NCBI RefSeq assembly: GCF_949987515.2
Contig: NC_082697.1
Span: 86,612,554 to 86,676,553, forward strand
Origin: Delphinus delphis
Lineage: Eukaryota; Chordata; Mammalia; Artiodactyla; Delphinidae
Reading direction: 5' to 3'
Length of the DNA stretch: 64,000 nucleotides
The position numbers and the translations under genes are program-made. The notes beneath the pieces were generated by a model. It was given only the letters and a program-made list of their open reading frames with translations, was not told where the DNA came from and ran no database searches. This document shows positions 48,925 to 58,403 of this stretch, piece by piece. The number at the start of each line of letters is the position of its first letter. The stretch's first letter is position 1.

Positions 48925-49069
48925 TGCCCGGGGGCTGGAGAAGGCCAGGCTGCAGCTCCAGGAGGAGGTCCGCCAGCTCAGCAGCCAGCTGCTGGAGGAG
49001 AGGAAGAAGCGGGAGATGCACGAGGCCCTGGCCCGGCGGCTGCAGAAGCGCGTCCTGCTGCTGACGAAG
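48925..49069 (+). CDS. MAD1L1: Internal coding exon of MAD1L1 (MAD1 spindle checkpoint protein)
   Basis: MAD1 is a long coiled-coil homodimer that recruits MAD2 to unattached kinetochores and templates its conversion to the closed, checkpoint-active form; in interphase it sits at the nuclear-pore basket. The exon starts with the last base of a split codon and then reads 48 codons, opening [14 protein letters not shown] and closing [10 protein letters not shown], and ends in phase 0. This matches my memory of the central coiled coil of human MAD1, roughly residues 360-410 of about 718, ahead of the MAD2-binding segment. The opening T completes a serine codon, as expected from the human sequence. 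Heptad-like hydrophobic spacing is visible (L11, V15, L18, L22; L35, L39, V43, L46), separated by a charged EERKKRE stretch. A few residues differ from remembered human, for example L for Q and V for L near the start, all compatible with a coiled coil. No stop or frameshift is present. The segments I expect on either side (ending KDKNSAVTS, beginning ERDGMRAILGSYD) are not in the window. Confidence 0.93.
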
Positions 49070-49075
49070 GTATGG
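49067..49075 (+). promoter_or_regulatory. MAD1L1: 5' splice site of the MAD1L1 exon
   Basis: The last codon AAG is followed by GTATGG, a standard GT donor with an exonic AG before it. Without splicing, the frame runs on into unrelated sequence and stops near 49144. Confidence 0.85.
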
Positions 49076-50159
49076 GGCGCCTGCGCGGGGGCCTGCCTTC
49101 CAGGCCAGCAGCTCCCGGCCCGCCCCTGCCGTGTCCACGCTTAGTCTTCTCTCCAGGCCCCCACGTTTGCCAGGGTCTCTACCAAGTGCAGTGCACCCAG
49201 AGCCACCAGTGCTCTGTGTCCCCACTTCTCGATCAGTTAGACACGCACAGCGCTGCCTGTGAGTCACGGCTCACATCAGACTGAGCTCTCCCCTCAGCAA
49301 AGGGGAGAGCATCTTGGCGATTTAGCCAGCCTGTGCGTTTTTACCCTGGATTGCTCTGAAATGCAGACCCTGGGATTCCCTGCTGGGCCTCTCCTCCTTG
49401 TGAAGGGCAGAGCCCGGGGCCTTCACGCACTGACCTGGGGTATCGGGATGTCAGCCCCGACCCCCTGTGTCTCACGGTGGGGTCAGCCCTCCCTCCGGCC
49501 TGGTGGGCAGGTGCAGCCTTTCCCTCCTTCGGAGCCCAGGGAGCGCAGGGTAGACTGCAGTGGGAAACTGTCACCTGTGTGCAGGTGCGGCGGGCGGGAT
49601 GCGTTCCTGCTCCCAGCTCCGTCTGGGCGGCCGGGTTTTTGCTAACTGTGCTGAGCCCGAGGGGCTCTGATGTCTGGCTTGATAACGCACAGCTCGCTGG
49701 AGCATGAATTACGATTTTTGTGTGAGAGAGCATTATTTAAAATGTTGCCTTGGATGCTGAAATTTCAGAAGACAAGGAAGGAAAAAGCCAGAAACTGTCC
49801 CCAGATGTTCTCTAGGCGAGGGTTGGGGTTGTCCAGATGCTGGCGGACTCCTCCCACCTGCCCTCAGGCTGATAGTGAGCGGCCAGGCGGGCGCGCTGAC
49901 CTGGCGGGCTGGGGGCAGGGGCGTCCCCCTGGGAAGTGCCAGGAGTCACGTCTGACAACTGTTTGCCTGTTCTTGATTGTTTGATAAAAACCTGGGACCT
50001 CCTGGTCATGAAGCTTTTAGGAGGCAGGTCACATTCCGGCTGCTGAAAGCTCACCGTGTCCCGACCTCTCCAGCACGTCCCCTGCCGTGTGTGTCACGTC
50101 ACTCGAGCTTCCTGGGGTCAGGCTTGGCCGACCTCGACGCCAGCCTTGCCGGTGGCCCC
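49076..50159. other. MAD1L1: Intron directly downstream of the MAD1L1 exon
   Basis: Mixed GC content with no recognised repeat. A 346-codon + frame starts at 49977 and continues through the next CpG-dense block; it has no recognisable domain. Confidence 0.5.
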
Positions 50160-50470
50160 ACAGGGGAGACGCCTGGCGAGTTTGCGAGCTGTCCTCGTGC
50201 GGGGCCCGTCGGTCTTGTCCGTGTCGTCCACGTCCAGTGCCCGTGCCGCCCAGCGAGTGTCCTTGTGGGCTGGGTTGGCGGCCTGGCGGCTCTGCTTCAC
50301 CAGGGTCGCACCGGTTCACTGGTACAGGTCCCGCTGGTGCACCGGGCGGCCCCTCAGTGGGGGCATATCTCCAGCGCCGCGGGCGCCGCGGCCTCGGGAT
50401 CCATCGGCACCTCCGTGATCGTGCGCTGTGCCTGGCTTCCTCCTCGGGCAGTTTCTGGCCTTGAAGGTCA
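50160..50470. promoter_or_regulatory. CpG-dense block, candidate intragenic CpG island
   Basis: By eye about 30 CpGs in 310 bases, with runs such as CCAGCGCCGCGGGCGCCGCG at about 50371-50390. It lies about 1.1 kb after the MAD1L1 exon. It could be an unmethylated promoter-like island or a CpG-rich remnant; no initiation element is visible. Confidence 0.45.
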
Positions 50471-51089
50471 CTGCTCTGGGCTCCCGAGGCAGGAAATTTC
50501 CACTCCTCTCTTCCCCCTGCTCAGCAGGTTGGAAGCTGATGGCGCTGTTTGGTCTAATTCGGTCCTGGCCCTGGCCCGCTGCGCTGACAGGCGTAGCTCT
50601 GAGAGAGAGGTGGGGGGCGGTATCGATCGCCCGGCACTGACAGATGACTTACACCAACTGTGGCTCGGAGGCACGTTTGCCGTGGGTTGGTGGCCGGGTC
50701 AGGCGCGCGGGGCCCACCTTGCCAGCCGCATGATTAAGCTGTTCGTCCGGCCGGTCTGCAGAGGGCGGCCAGGCTGCCGCTTTCTGGTTGGAGCCGAGCA
50801 CGTCCGGCCCCCCACCCCGCCCCGCCCTTGGGCTCGCACGGGCGGCTCCCACGCGCGTGGTCTGCGTGCTTCCCGCTCGAGGCACCTCCAGGGCGGCAGC
50901 TGTCGGGTCTCGAGGGTGCTCTGGTTGCTGATCTTCCTGTCTTCCTTGGGAGACACTCCCACCCCTCTGGGAGCCCCTGGACCAGCTCCCTGGGGTAGGG
51001 CGTGGCGAGTGCAGTGACCCGCCCTCCGCTGCGGCACTGGGCCAGGTGCGCCGACAGGGCTCTCCTGCGCCCCATGGAGGGCTCTATTT
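50471..51089. other. GC-rich intron, no element recognised
   Basis: CpG remains moderately frequent to about 50900. No repeat and no recognisable coding domain. Confidence 0.45.
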
Positions 51090-51410
51090 GCGTGTTTGAC
51101 ATTTCAGAGTACAGTGCTTGGAATGTGTGATTTTATTTTGAGACCTTATTAAGCATCTCTAGTCTAAGGGCTTAATTGTTACTGATAGCTAAGAGTGTAA
51201 TTACCTTGGTAAAATACCATGACTATTTTAAGCAATTGAAAATTGGCTTCCAGAACTGGGTGAACACAAACCATTTTCCTATTTGAAGTGAGCTATTTCC
51301 AGCGTGCCCCTAATATTCCACAATATGGTTACAGAATTGTATTTATAGACTCTAAGCAGTGAAAGCTAATTTATAGCATGAATTTTTTCAAAAAATGAAA
51401 GTAAAAGCCC
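51090..51410. promoter_or_regulatory. AT-rich island, strong candidate conserved non-coding element
   Basis: A sharp switch from GC-rich to AT-rich sequence, with the look of a developmental enhancer: GTGATTTTATTTTGAGACC, GGGCTTAATTGTTACTGATA, GAGTGTAATTACCTTGG, AAGCAATTGAAAATTGGC and ATTCCACAATATGG. No repeat family fits. It lies 2 kb after the exon. Confidence 0.4.
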
Positions 51411-52839
51411 CCCTTCCCCCTCTTTCCTACACCCCCCCGACCCCCATTTCCTAGTGGAGCAGCCTTCGGAGGAGGACACCTGTCATTGGTGTCTTACCTC
51501 CAGGGTCACGGTCTGGCAGTGATGTTGTCCCCCCGCCCCCGTGGGACCCCCACTGTTGCTGCTTAAGAAACAAATACGTGGGCAGAAGGTGAGCTTTTGG
51601 GAAATTGAGGCAGGAAGCACATGGGGATGTCCCAGAAGAGGCCAGAGCTCCTCTTGCCTTGTGTCCAGAAGAGGCTGTCCTGGAGGAAGGCTCCCGGGAG
51701 CAAGTCTCCCTGGGCCGGGGGAGCAGTCTTCGCTCAGGGGTCCGTCGACTGCCGGGACTCCCTCCCTGCCCAGGATCGTCGTTACGCCCAGGAGGCTGCC
51801 CTCAAGTGTCCTGGTCCTTTTCTGACGGAGGGGCTTTGGTTGGCTGTTGGGATTTGTGCTGTTTACCTTGTGTAAACCTACCTCTTTATGTTCCTCGTGT
51901 TCGCTTGACAGCTTTGAGAAATCACCTGTGGTTTGGCAGGAGCTGTGTGATGGTGAGTCTTGTCCAGCTGCCGGCCAAGCCGCAGTGGGGTCAGCAGCTC
52001 AGCAGCGGGGAGGCCCAGGCTTGGGCCAAGGGTGGCAGGTCCCTGTGGTTCTCTGCTGAAGCCCAGTGCCTTCCAGAGCTGCGGGCGCCGACCCATGAGA
52101 CGAGGAGAGTAGCCTGTTCGCTCTGAGGTTCTCCATTCCTTCCTGATCTCAAGTAGCTCAGCCCTGCAGGGATGAGGGCAGTTCCTGCTTTGTACGTGGA
52201 GAAGTTGGGGTGTGCGTTAGGTCAGAAGGAGTGGGGAGACTCCTGGGTTAAAGTCAACCTTCACATCCTTGAATTCTGTCCTGGACAGCAGGTGATGGGT
52301 TTTCTGGAGGGAATATAGGCAGGTGGTAGGCTCTGTGTCCCTGGTGAGGGCAGGCTCGGCGGTGACCCCGCTTCTGTGGGCACGTTGAGGTGTGGAATGC
52401 TGCTCGCAGAGCCTGTCCCCACAGTGCCTGTCCCGGGGTGCACCCCCACCCCCAGTTGTGGGAGAGTCCCGGCCCCTCGGGTCTGGCTCTGGTTTGACTC
52501 ACTGGTGGGCACGGAGGTACCAGCTCGTTGTGTGAGACCCTGGAGCCTCGTGAGGTGCGGGCCTCCACGTCCTCTCTGTGAAGGGCCCGCTCCCGCCTGG
52601 CCCTCCCGGTTCGGGGGTTGTAGAGGGCTGTTTCCGCCCTGAGCCGGTAGGAGTCTTGGTTGGAGACGCCTGAGGCAGACGTCCTCTCCTGGGCCCTCCT
52701 CACTCCTCCCCGTGCCTGGGGATGGCAGCGGCGGCCGCCTGCGTGCGGCCCAGCTGTCGGCTCTGCTGCCTTGATGGCGGCTCCTGTGGCTCGTGGTGGA
52801 CTGACCTTTGGAGGCGAGGAACTCTTCTCTTCGCTCTGA
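51411..52839. other. GC-rich intron, no element recognised
   Basis: Starts with a C-rich tract (51405-51450). Open frames up to 205 codons on the - strand show no domain. No repeat assigned. Confidence 0.45.
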
Positions 52840-53900
52840 TTTACTGTCTTGCCTTTTACATTTGGGCGTCACCTGCACCTGGAGTTGGTTTCAGGTGTGA
52901 GTGAAGCAGGTGACAAGGTGATTTTCCCCATTGATAGTGCCATTGGTCCAGCACCGCTTCTGGAAAGACCCCTCTGTTCCCTGGGTGCGGTCTCGTTGCC
53001 TTAAGTGTCAGTCAGTGACCGCCGACGGGCAGCTCAGCCTCTGCGTCCTCCGTTCTGCCCATTGGTTCCGTCTGTCTTTCTGCCAGCGCCACCCTGTCTC
53101 CACTGATGCAGCTTTATGGTGCTTTGGTGTCTGGTAGTAAACGTCCAGGTTGATGATTGTTCTGTAAGTTTCTCGGGCTCCTTCTGGTCCTTTGCATGTC
53201 CTTATACATTTCAGAATAAATTTGTCTGTTTACACACAAAAAATCTCCTGGAATATGGTTGGGATTACAATGAATAAACTAGTTTGGGGAGAAACGACAC
53301 CTGAACATTATTTCGTTTTCTGAACCAGAGCATTATAATTCTTCTGCTTCTTTGGATCGTCTTTAACTTCTCTCAGCAGCATTTGGTAGTTTTAGGGCAG
53401 GCGTCTTGCGCGCTGCTAGATGTCCCCCAGGTGTTTTCTGTGTCGATGTAGCTGTAATGGTGTCTCACGGACTTTGCCTTCCCTGTGTTGGTGCCGGGCT
53501 GTGGAAGGGCAGCTACGCGTCTGTACCTAACAGTCCGGCTAAATCCCCTAGCGTGAGAGCAGGTCTCCCCGCGGACGAGCCTGGCTGCCCGCGGGTGCTT
53601 GGCTCACGCAGATCTCAGGAAGCTTCAGCAATTCACCGCTGAGGGCCACGTGTGCCGTTTGTTTTCTGTAGATACTCTTTATTGGATTAATGAAATCCGC
53701 ATCTGCTTGTAGTTTTCTAAGAGTTTCTCTCATAAATGCCTACCCATGAATTTTGATGTGGGTTATTTTTATTATTCTGTTGAAAATATTTCCTCACATT
53801 CTTTCTGGATTTGTAAAGGCCGACCTTCAGGCAAGGTTTACATGTTCTAAGCTCAGAATGTAGGCAGATGGGAAGGCTGGAAAGGAATCGAAAGAAAGAA
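52840..53900 (-). mobile_element. L1 ORF2 remnant, antisense
   Basis: The reversed ORF2 order is clear: TTCCCCATTGATAGTGCCATTGG, CACCCTGTCTCCACTGATGC, AGCTTTATGGTGCTTTGG, CTCCTGGAATATGGTTGGG, AGTTTGGGGAGAAACGACAC, TCTTTAACTTCTCTCAGCAG and GTAGATACTCTTTATTGG. Many substitutions and stops make it a dead copy. Confidence 0.8.
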
Positions 53901-54115
53901 CCCAAAGTCATTCACTCACTCTGTCCTTCACTTTGTCGTTGCACAGATTCTTATGGGGCGTCTGTTCTAGGCACCGCTTAGGCGGCAGTAGGGTGGGCAG
54001 GGCTCTGAGCTCCTGGGGTCTCCCTGAGGTTGAGAGGGAACAAACAAACAGAGAAGAGGAAGCCGGAGAAGCCAGGGAACAGCGCCCAGTAAAGGAGGAG
54101 ACTGCTAGAGCCTGG
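53900..54115 (+). mobile_element. MIR-like SINE remnant
   Basis: TCATTCACTCACTCTGTCC, then CGTCTGTTCTAGGCACCGC, a GGCAGTAGGGTGGGCAGG section and GGGAACAAACAAACAGAG, follow the MIR pattern of a growth phrase, 'tctaggc(g)ctggggata' and 'acaaaacagac'. The edges are approximate. Confidence 0.5.
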
Positions 54116-54119
54116 TGGG

Positions 54120-55130
54120 TGGGTTAGTTTTATGTTCTTTAGAACACAATTTTAGATGCACAGGAAGTTGTGACGATGGTAGAAAGGGGGGCCCCCATGC
54201 ATCTTCCACCAGCTTCCTGGGTGGTAGCATCCTAGGTGATTCTGGTGCAGCATCAGGACCACAACTCACGTTCCTACAGTGTGTGCGTCTGTCCGGTTAT
54301 CACCGCGCAGATTTGTGTAAGCACATTCGAGATGCAGGATTGACCCTCCACCCGTGAAGGCCTCCTTGGGCTGCCCCCCAAAGCCACCCTGGCCCCCTGC
54401 CCTCACCCCAGTCTGTTCTCCGTCTCTGGAAATTTTCGCAAGAACATTGTGTAAATAGAATCATACAGTATGTGACATTTTTAAATGTTCATGTTTTAAA
54501 TTTAATAACTTTTATTTTTTAGAGTAGTTTAGGTTTACAAAAAAATTAAGCAGAAAATAGAGAGTTCCCACGTCTCTCTTCCCCCGCCCCACAATCCCCT
54601 ACCGCTGACATTCCTGCATCAGTGTGTGGTCCGTTGTTCCAACTGCTACACGAACTAAAGTCCACAGTTTACATTAGGGGTCACTCTCTGTGCTGGATTC
54701 TCTGTGGGTTTTGACAAATGGTTAGTGTCGTGTGTCCCGCATCACAGCATCACACAGGGCACTTCACGGCCCTCACGGTCCTCTGTGTGCATCTGGGCAC
54801 CCCTCCCTCCTTCCTCGCCACGGCGACCCCCGATCCGTCGTTTCACGTTTTCCAGAAGGCCGTGTAGTTGGAGTCCCACGGTGTGTAGCCTTTTCAGACT
54901 GGCCTCTGCCACTCAGTACTATGCGTTTCAGGCGCCTCTGTGTCCTTTCTTGGCTTGAGAGCTCCCTTCTTTTTATCCTCAGATGAAATCCATTCTCTGG
55001 ATGTGTCGCTGTTATTACCCGTCACCTACTGGAGGACACCCTGGTTGCCTTTTTGAATAAAGCCGCTGTTACCATCCATGTGCATGTTTTTGTGTGGACG
55101 TAAGTTTTCACCTTAAATACCTGAATCGTA
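54120..55130 (-). mobile_element. Old L1 3' regions, antisense (probably two fragments)
   Basis: 54120-54480 has GTGTAAGCACATTCGAGATG, CCCAGTCTGTTCTCCGTCTC and TAGAATCATACAGTATGTGAC. 54490-55130 restarts with TTTTTTAGAGTAGTTTAGG, then AGAGAGTTCCCACGTCTC, AAAGTCCACAGTTTACATTAG, GGGTTTTGACAAATGG and TTTTTGTGTGGACGTAAG. Both match reversed L1M 3' sequence. The restart suggests two insertions or a rearrangement. Confidence 0.7.
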
Positions 55131-57899
55131 GAAAGAGTGTGTTTAGCTTTGAGTGCTTTTCACACCAGCACATCCTGCAGTAAGTCGTTGGCCTCTATTT
55201 TGTGAAGTTTTTCACACACCGTATTTTCTTTCCTTTTTGTGGAAGCTCGTTGAGGCGGGGGTATTTCCGTTTTACTGATGAGACACAGAGAGCAGGCGGT
55301 GATACTAAACCTGCAACCTGGGTAGGCGGGCCCTGGCTCTTCTGCCACGGCCTCCTGCTGGTGTCACCCTGGCCGCCAGGCCTCCCTCCCAGGAGCATCT
55401 CAGTAGTGGCTGCTGGCACTTTTACTGTCTCAGCGTTTTGTTTTCATTACACCTCCGAGCATAACTGGGGGACTCCTAGAACCCCTGGGGGCCTGGCTGT
55501 GGCGTGCTGGGGCCCCCGTCTGCTTTCCTGTGGCTGGTGAGTGAGGCATGCGGCAGTGGGGACCAGGGCAGTGCGGCGGGGCGTGGAGGGTGCTCTGTGG
55601 CATGGGCACATCTGATACGCGTTGCCCCGGCTCCCTGGGAGTCACCAGGGTCGCTGCAGTGTGGGCACCCCCTCAGCAGCACCTGTCCTGTTGTCCCCAC
55701 GTCCTCCGCGGTGGGAACCTGCGTGCTGCCACCGCTGGGCCTGAGCGTGGGCATGTGGCTGACGCCGCCGTGTCCTCATCGAGGCCCCTTACCTTGGAGA
55801 AAAGCAAATTATGTTTGTTTCTCTTGCAAAAGAACATAAATGCCACCAGCTGCTTTTGCTCACTCATGTTCATCCTCTTCCCACATCCTTCCTTAGAGTC
55901 GAGCTTCCTAATCTTATTAGAAGGATTTCTCTCGTGTGCCTCCTTTTTAATGCTGAAAATTCTTGGTTTGGGTAGCACGGAAGGAAACGCTTAAGCAGCT
56001 CAGAACCTGCTCTGTCTTCTGAGAAACGGAATCCTTTGTGTGCTGTGGCTTGGTCTTTGCCACCCCCCGAGGCGGGGAGCACGGGCACCGTGGGCCCCCC
56101 TTCCATCTCAGCACATTTGCGGCTCCAAGCGCAGCTGGGATGCTGGGGCTGGTAGGGGTGGAGGGGGTCAGGTGCTGGATTCTTCCCCTTTTGTTTTTCA
56201 TCGTGACCTGACAGCAGCCCCCGCGCGTGGCTTATTCTGCATGTTGACATTGGCATCACGCGTGGATGGTGAGAGGCTTCTGTCTCTCGACCGTGTGTTT
56301 GTTTGAAAACCTTCCTGTTGGGGCCACGGAGGTGGGCGGCGTGCATCTGGCTTGTGTAGGTTTGGCGCCTTCAGGGCCGGGCAGGTTCTCAGCCTTTCCC
56401 GTCCGTGGGAATCTCGGCCGGCCCTGGTGGGTTCAGGCAGCTGTGGAAGTCCCAGCACCACGGCATCTGAGAAGGAAAGCCCTGGAGCCGAGGCTGAGCG
56501 GCCACGTCTCAGGCCTGACCGTGACCAGGTGTGGGCCGTCCCTCCTGGGGCCTCGGCCATCAGCGCTCCCCCGTCTCTGTCCGGGCGCCGGCCCGTCCTC
56601 TCCCTCCAGCCTGCTCTGGGAAGGGGGGCTCCAGGCAAACTGAGAGACCTCCCGCCAGGTCCCCTGGCGCTCTGGGCTTGGAAGTCACGGGTTTCGCAGC
56701 CAGGCCTTGGTGACTTCTCAGTAAGCCAAGAGGAGTGGTGGTCAGACGGGTGACGTTGGGGAACGCGCGGGGGTGTGGGCAAGGGCTGAGTGTGTGTCAT
56801 CGTCTCCCCACCATCCCCGTGAGAGTGGTTACGTCGCCTGCAGAGTGGCTGACCCAGGCTCCAGTCCCGCTGGGACCCTACGCTGGCCTTTCGGGAGGAG
56901 CCCTGAAAGATCTTGAGGGCACAGGTCGTTAGCGTGCGTATGAATCACGGGGCATCTCGGGAAGGGGCCGAGTTGGGGGTTAGTTCTGGGCAGTCCCTGA
57001 GCTCCTGCCTGTCTGACCAGCACCCGGGTGATGGCCTTGCTGCCAGTCTGTGGACAGCGTCACGTAGCAGAGCCCAGTCCGTTCCAGAGATGGGGTAATG
57101 GGGACCTGGGACGGAGCAGTCCCAGGATTTTCCACGGCTAAGACATTAGGGGCAAAATGTGTTTGAGCCATGAAGTGGCTGGTACAGATGGCAGATCAGC
57201 AGTCTCCTGGTAGGTCTGTAGGATACCCGCAGGCCTGAGCCTCCTACGTGCCCACACCTGGCCCGGCCCTTGCTCACATGCTGCCCTCCTGGATGGCTGC
57301 AGCCCTGGCCCCTCGGCTTCTGTCCACCTCCCAGGGGGACACGCACTCTGGTGTGTTCCTTTGCTCATCTAGTTGCTGGTTTTCACAAATGCTCATTCCG
57401 TGCCTTCCATGTGCTGGCGGCCTCGGTGGGTGGCTCCTGAAGGGTGGGGCTCCTTCGGACCCTCCTCCCCTGTCCTGTGCCCCGTTTCCCTGCTCCCAGT
57501 TAGCGGGAGTCTCGGGAGTGGGGTTCTGCTGTCCTGCCTGGGTGTCTGAATGCCGCTCTGCTCCCAGGCAGCAGTCTGTCCAGTGGGGCTGGCCTTCTCT
57601 TCCGAGAGCTTCTCCTCGGAGCCCAGCCACCTGAGGGCTGTCCCCCTCCTGCTGCCCGGCGCCTGCCCTCCTGGCCGGGATCACGCTCTCCACCTGTCGG
57701 TAGGGCGCAGGGGCAGTGGTATTTGCATTCTGTAAACTCAGGTTCAGACTCAGCCTCTGATTTTTTCTCAGAGCGCCTCCCTCCACTTTTCCTGACCCTC
57801 GAGAAAAGCCTAGAGGATGGGTAGTGAGATGCCAGCCGGCCTGTCTGCTCGGCCCGGCACCTCCGCCTCCTGCAGATGAGCAGAGCCCTCTCGGCTTCA
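55131..57899. other. Intron; MIR trace near 55230-55330, GC-rich after 56040
   Basis: A MIR-like GTTTTACTGATGAGACACAG lies near 55270. 55800-56000 is AT-richer. From 56040 on, the sequence is GC-rich with nothing recognisable. Confidence 0.4.
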
Positions 57900-58200
57900 G
57901 AATTTGATTTCATACATTAACATTCTTGTCCTTTCAGGTTACCTTTCCAGGCTGACATTTCTATTATATCCATTTAAGTAAAAAAGCCCTCCTGTTTTGT
58001 TACAGGAAATGCCATATGCGAAGTTATTAGAAACGCAATCTTGTCACCAGTATTATCACATTATCCCACCAAGGGGGCAGCTGGACTGGCTCGTGGCAGA
58101 AAGAAATTCCAGAGAGAAAAGCAATTTCAGGAAATATAATGAAATCAAAACAAAATGCCTTCCGTCCCTCTCCAGTTTGAAGGTGTTTATTGAGATAGGG
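57900..58200. promoter_or_regulatory. AT-rich island, candidate conserved non-coding element
   Basis: AT-rich block with CATACATTAACATTCTTG, GCGAAGTTATTAGAAACGC, TATTATCACATTATCCC and GGAAATATAATGAAATC. It resembles no repeat known to me. The block also contains the acceptor of the alternative-exon candidate at 58006. Confidence 0.35.
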
Positions 58201-58403
58201 CTTGTGGTTCTGCGGGAGAGAGGTGCGCGCGGGCTGCCTCTGGCTGCTGAGGAGGGGCTGGATGGGGCGGGAGGGGCAGCCGCGTGCCCTCCGCCACTCA
58301 GCCCTGCCTGCCCTCCGCCACTCAGCCCTGCCTGCGGGCTCCTGCCGCCCGGAGCCTTCCTCACCTGGCCCTCCGTTTGGAAGCTGCATCCTGCTGGATT
58401 CAG
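58006..58403 (+). other. Possible alternative exon (unproven)
   Basis: An acceptor-like CCTCCTGTTTTGTTACAG ends at 58005, and a donor-like CAG|GTAACC follows 58403. In phase 0, which is the phase left by the MAD1L1 exon, all 398 bases are open, starting EMPYAKLLETQSCHQ. The exit phase would be 2, and I do not recognise the peptide. The second half is low-complexity proline-rich (PPPLSPAC repeats) arising from a 24-bp duplication. It could equally be chance plus a conserved non-coding element. Confidence 0.15.
58286..58333 (+). repeat. 24-bp perfect tandem duplication
   Basis: GCCCTCCGCCACTCAGCCCT plus CGCCT-like end recurs exactly at 58286 and 58310. It is eight codons long, so it keeps any frame. 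Confidence 0.95.

Noticed and set aside
49977..51017. 346-codon open frame on the + strand after the MAD1L1 exon
   Set aside because: It spans a CpG-dense block, where stops are rare. There is no domain and no continuity with the MAD1L1 frame.
58060..58085. CTCF-like motif CCACCAAGGGGGCAGCTGG
   Set aside because: It has one extra base relative to the CTCF core and matches poorly without a gap; too weak to call.
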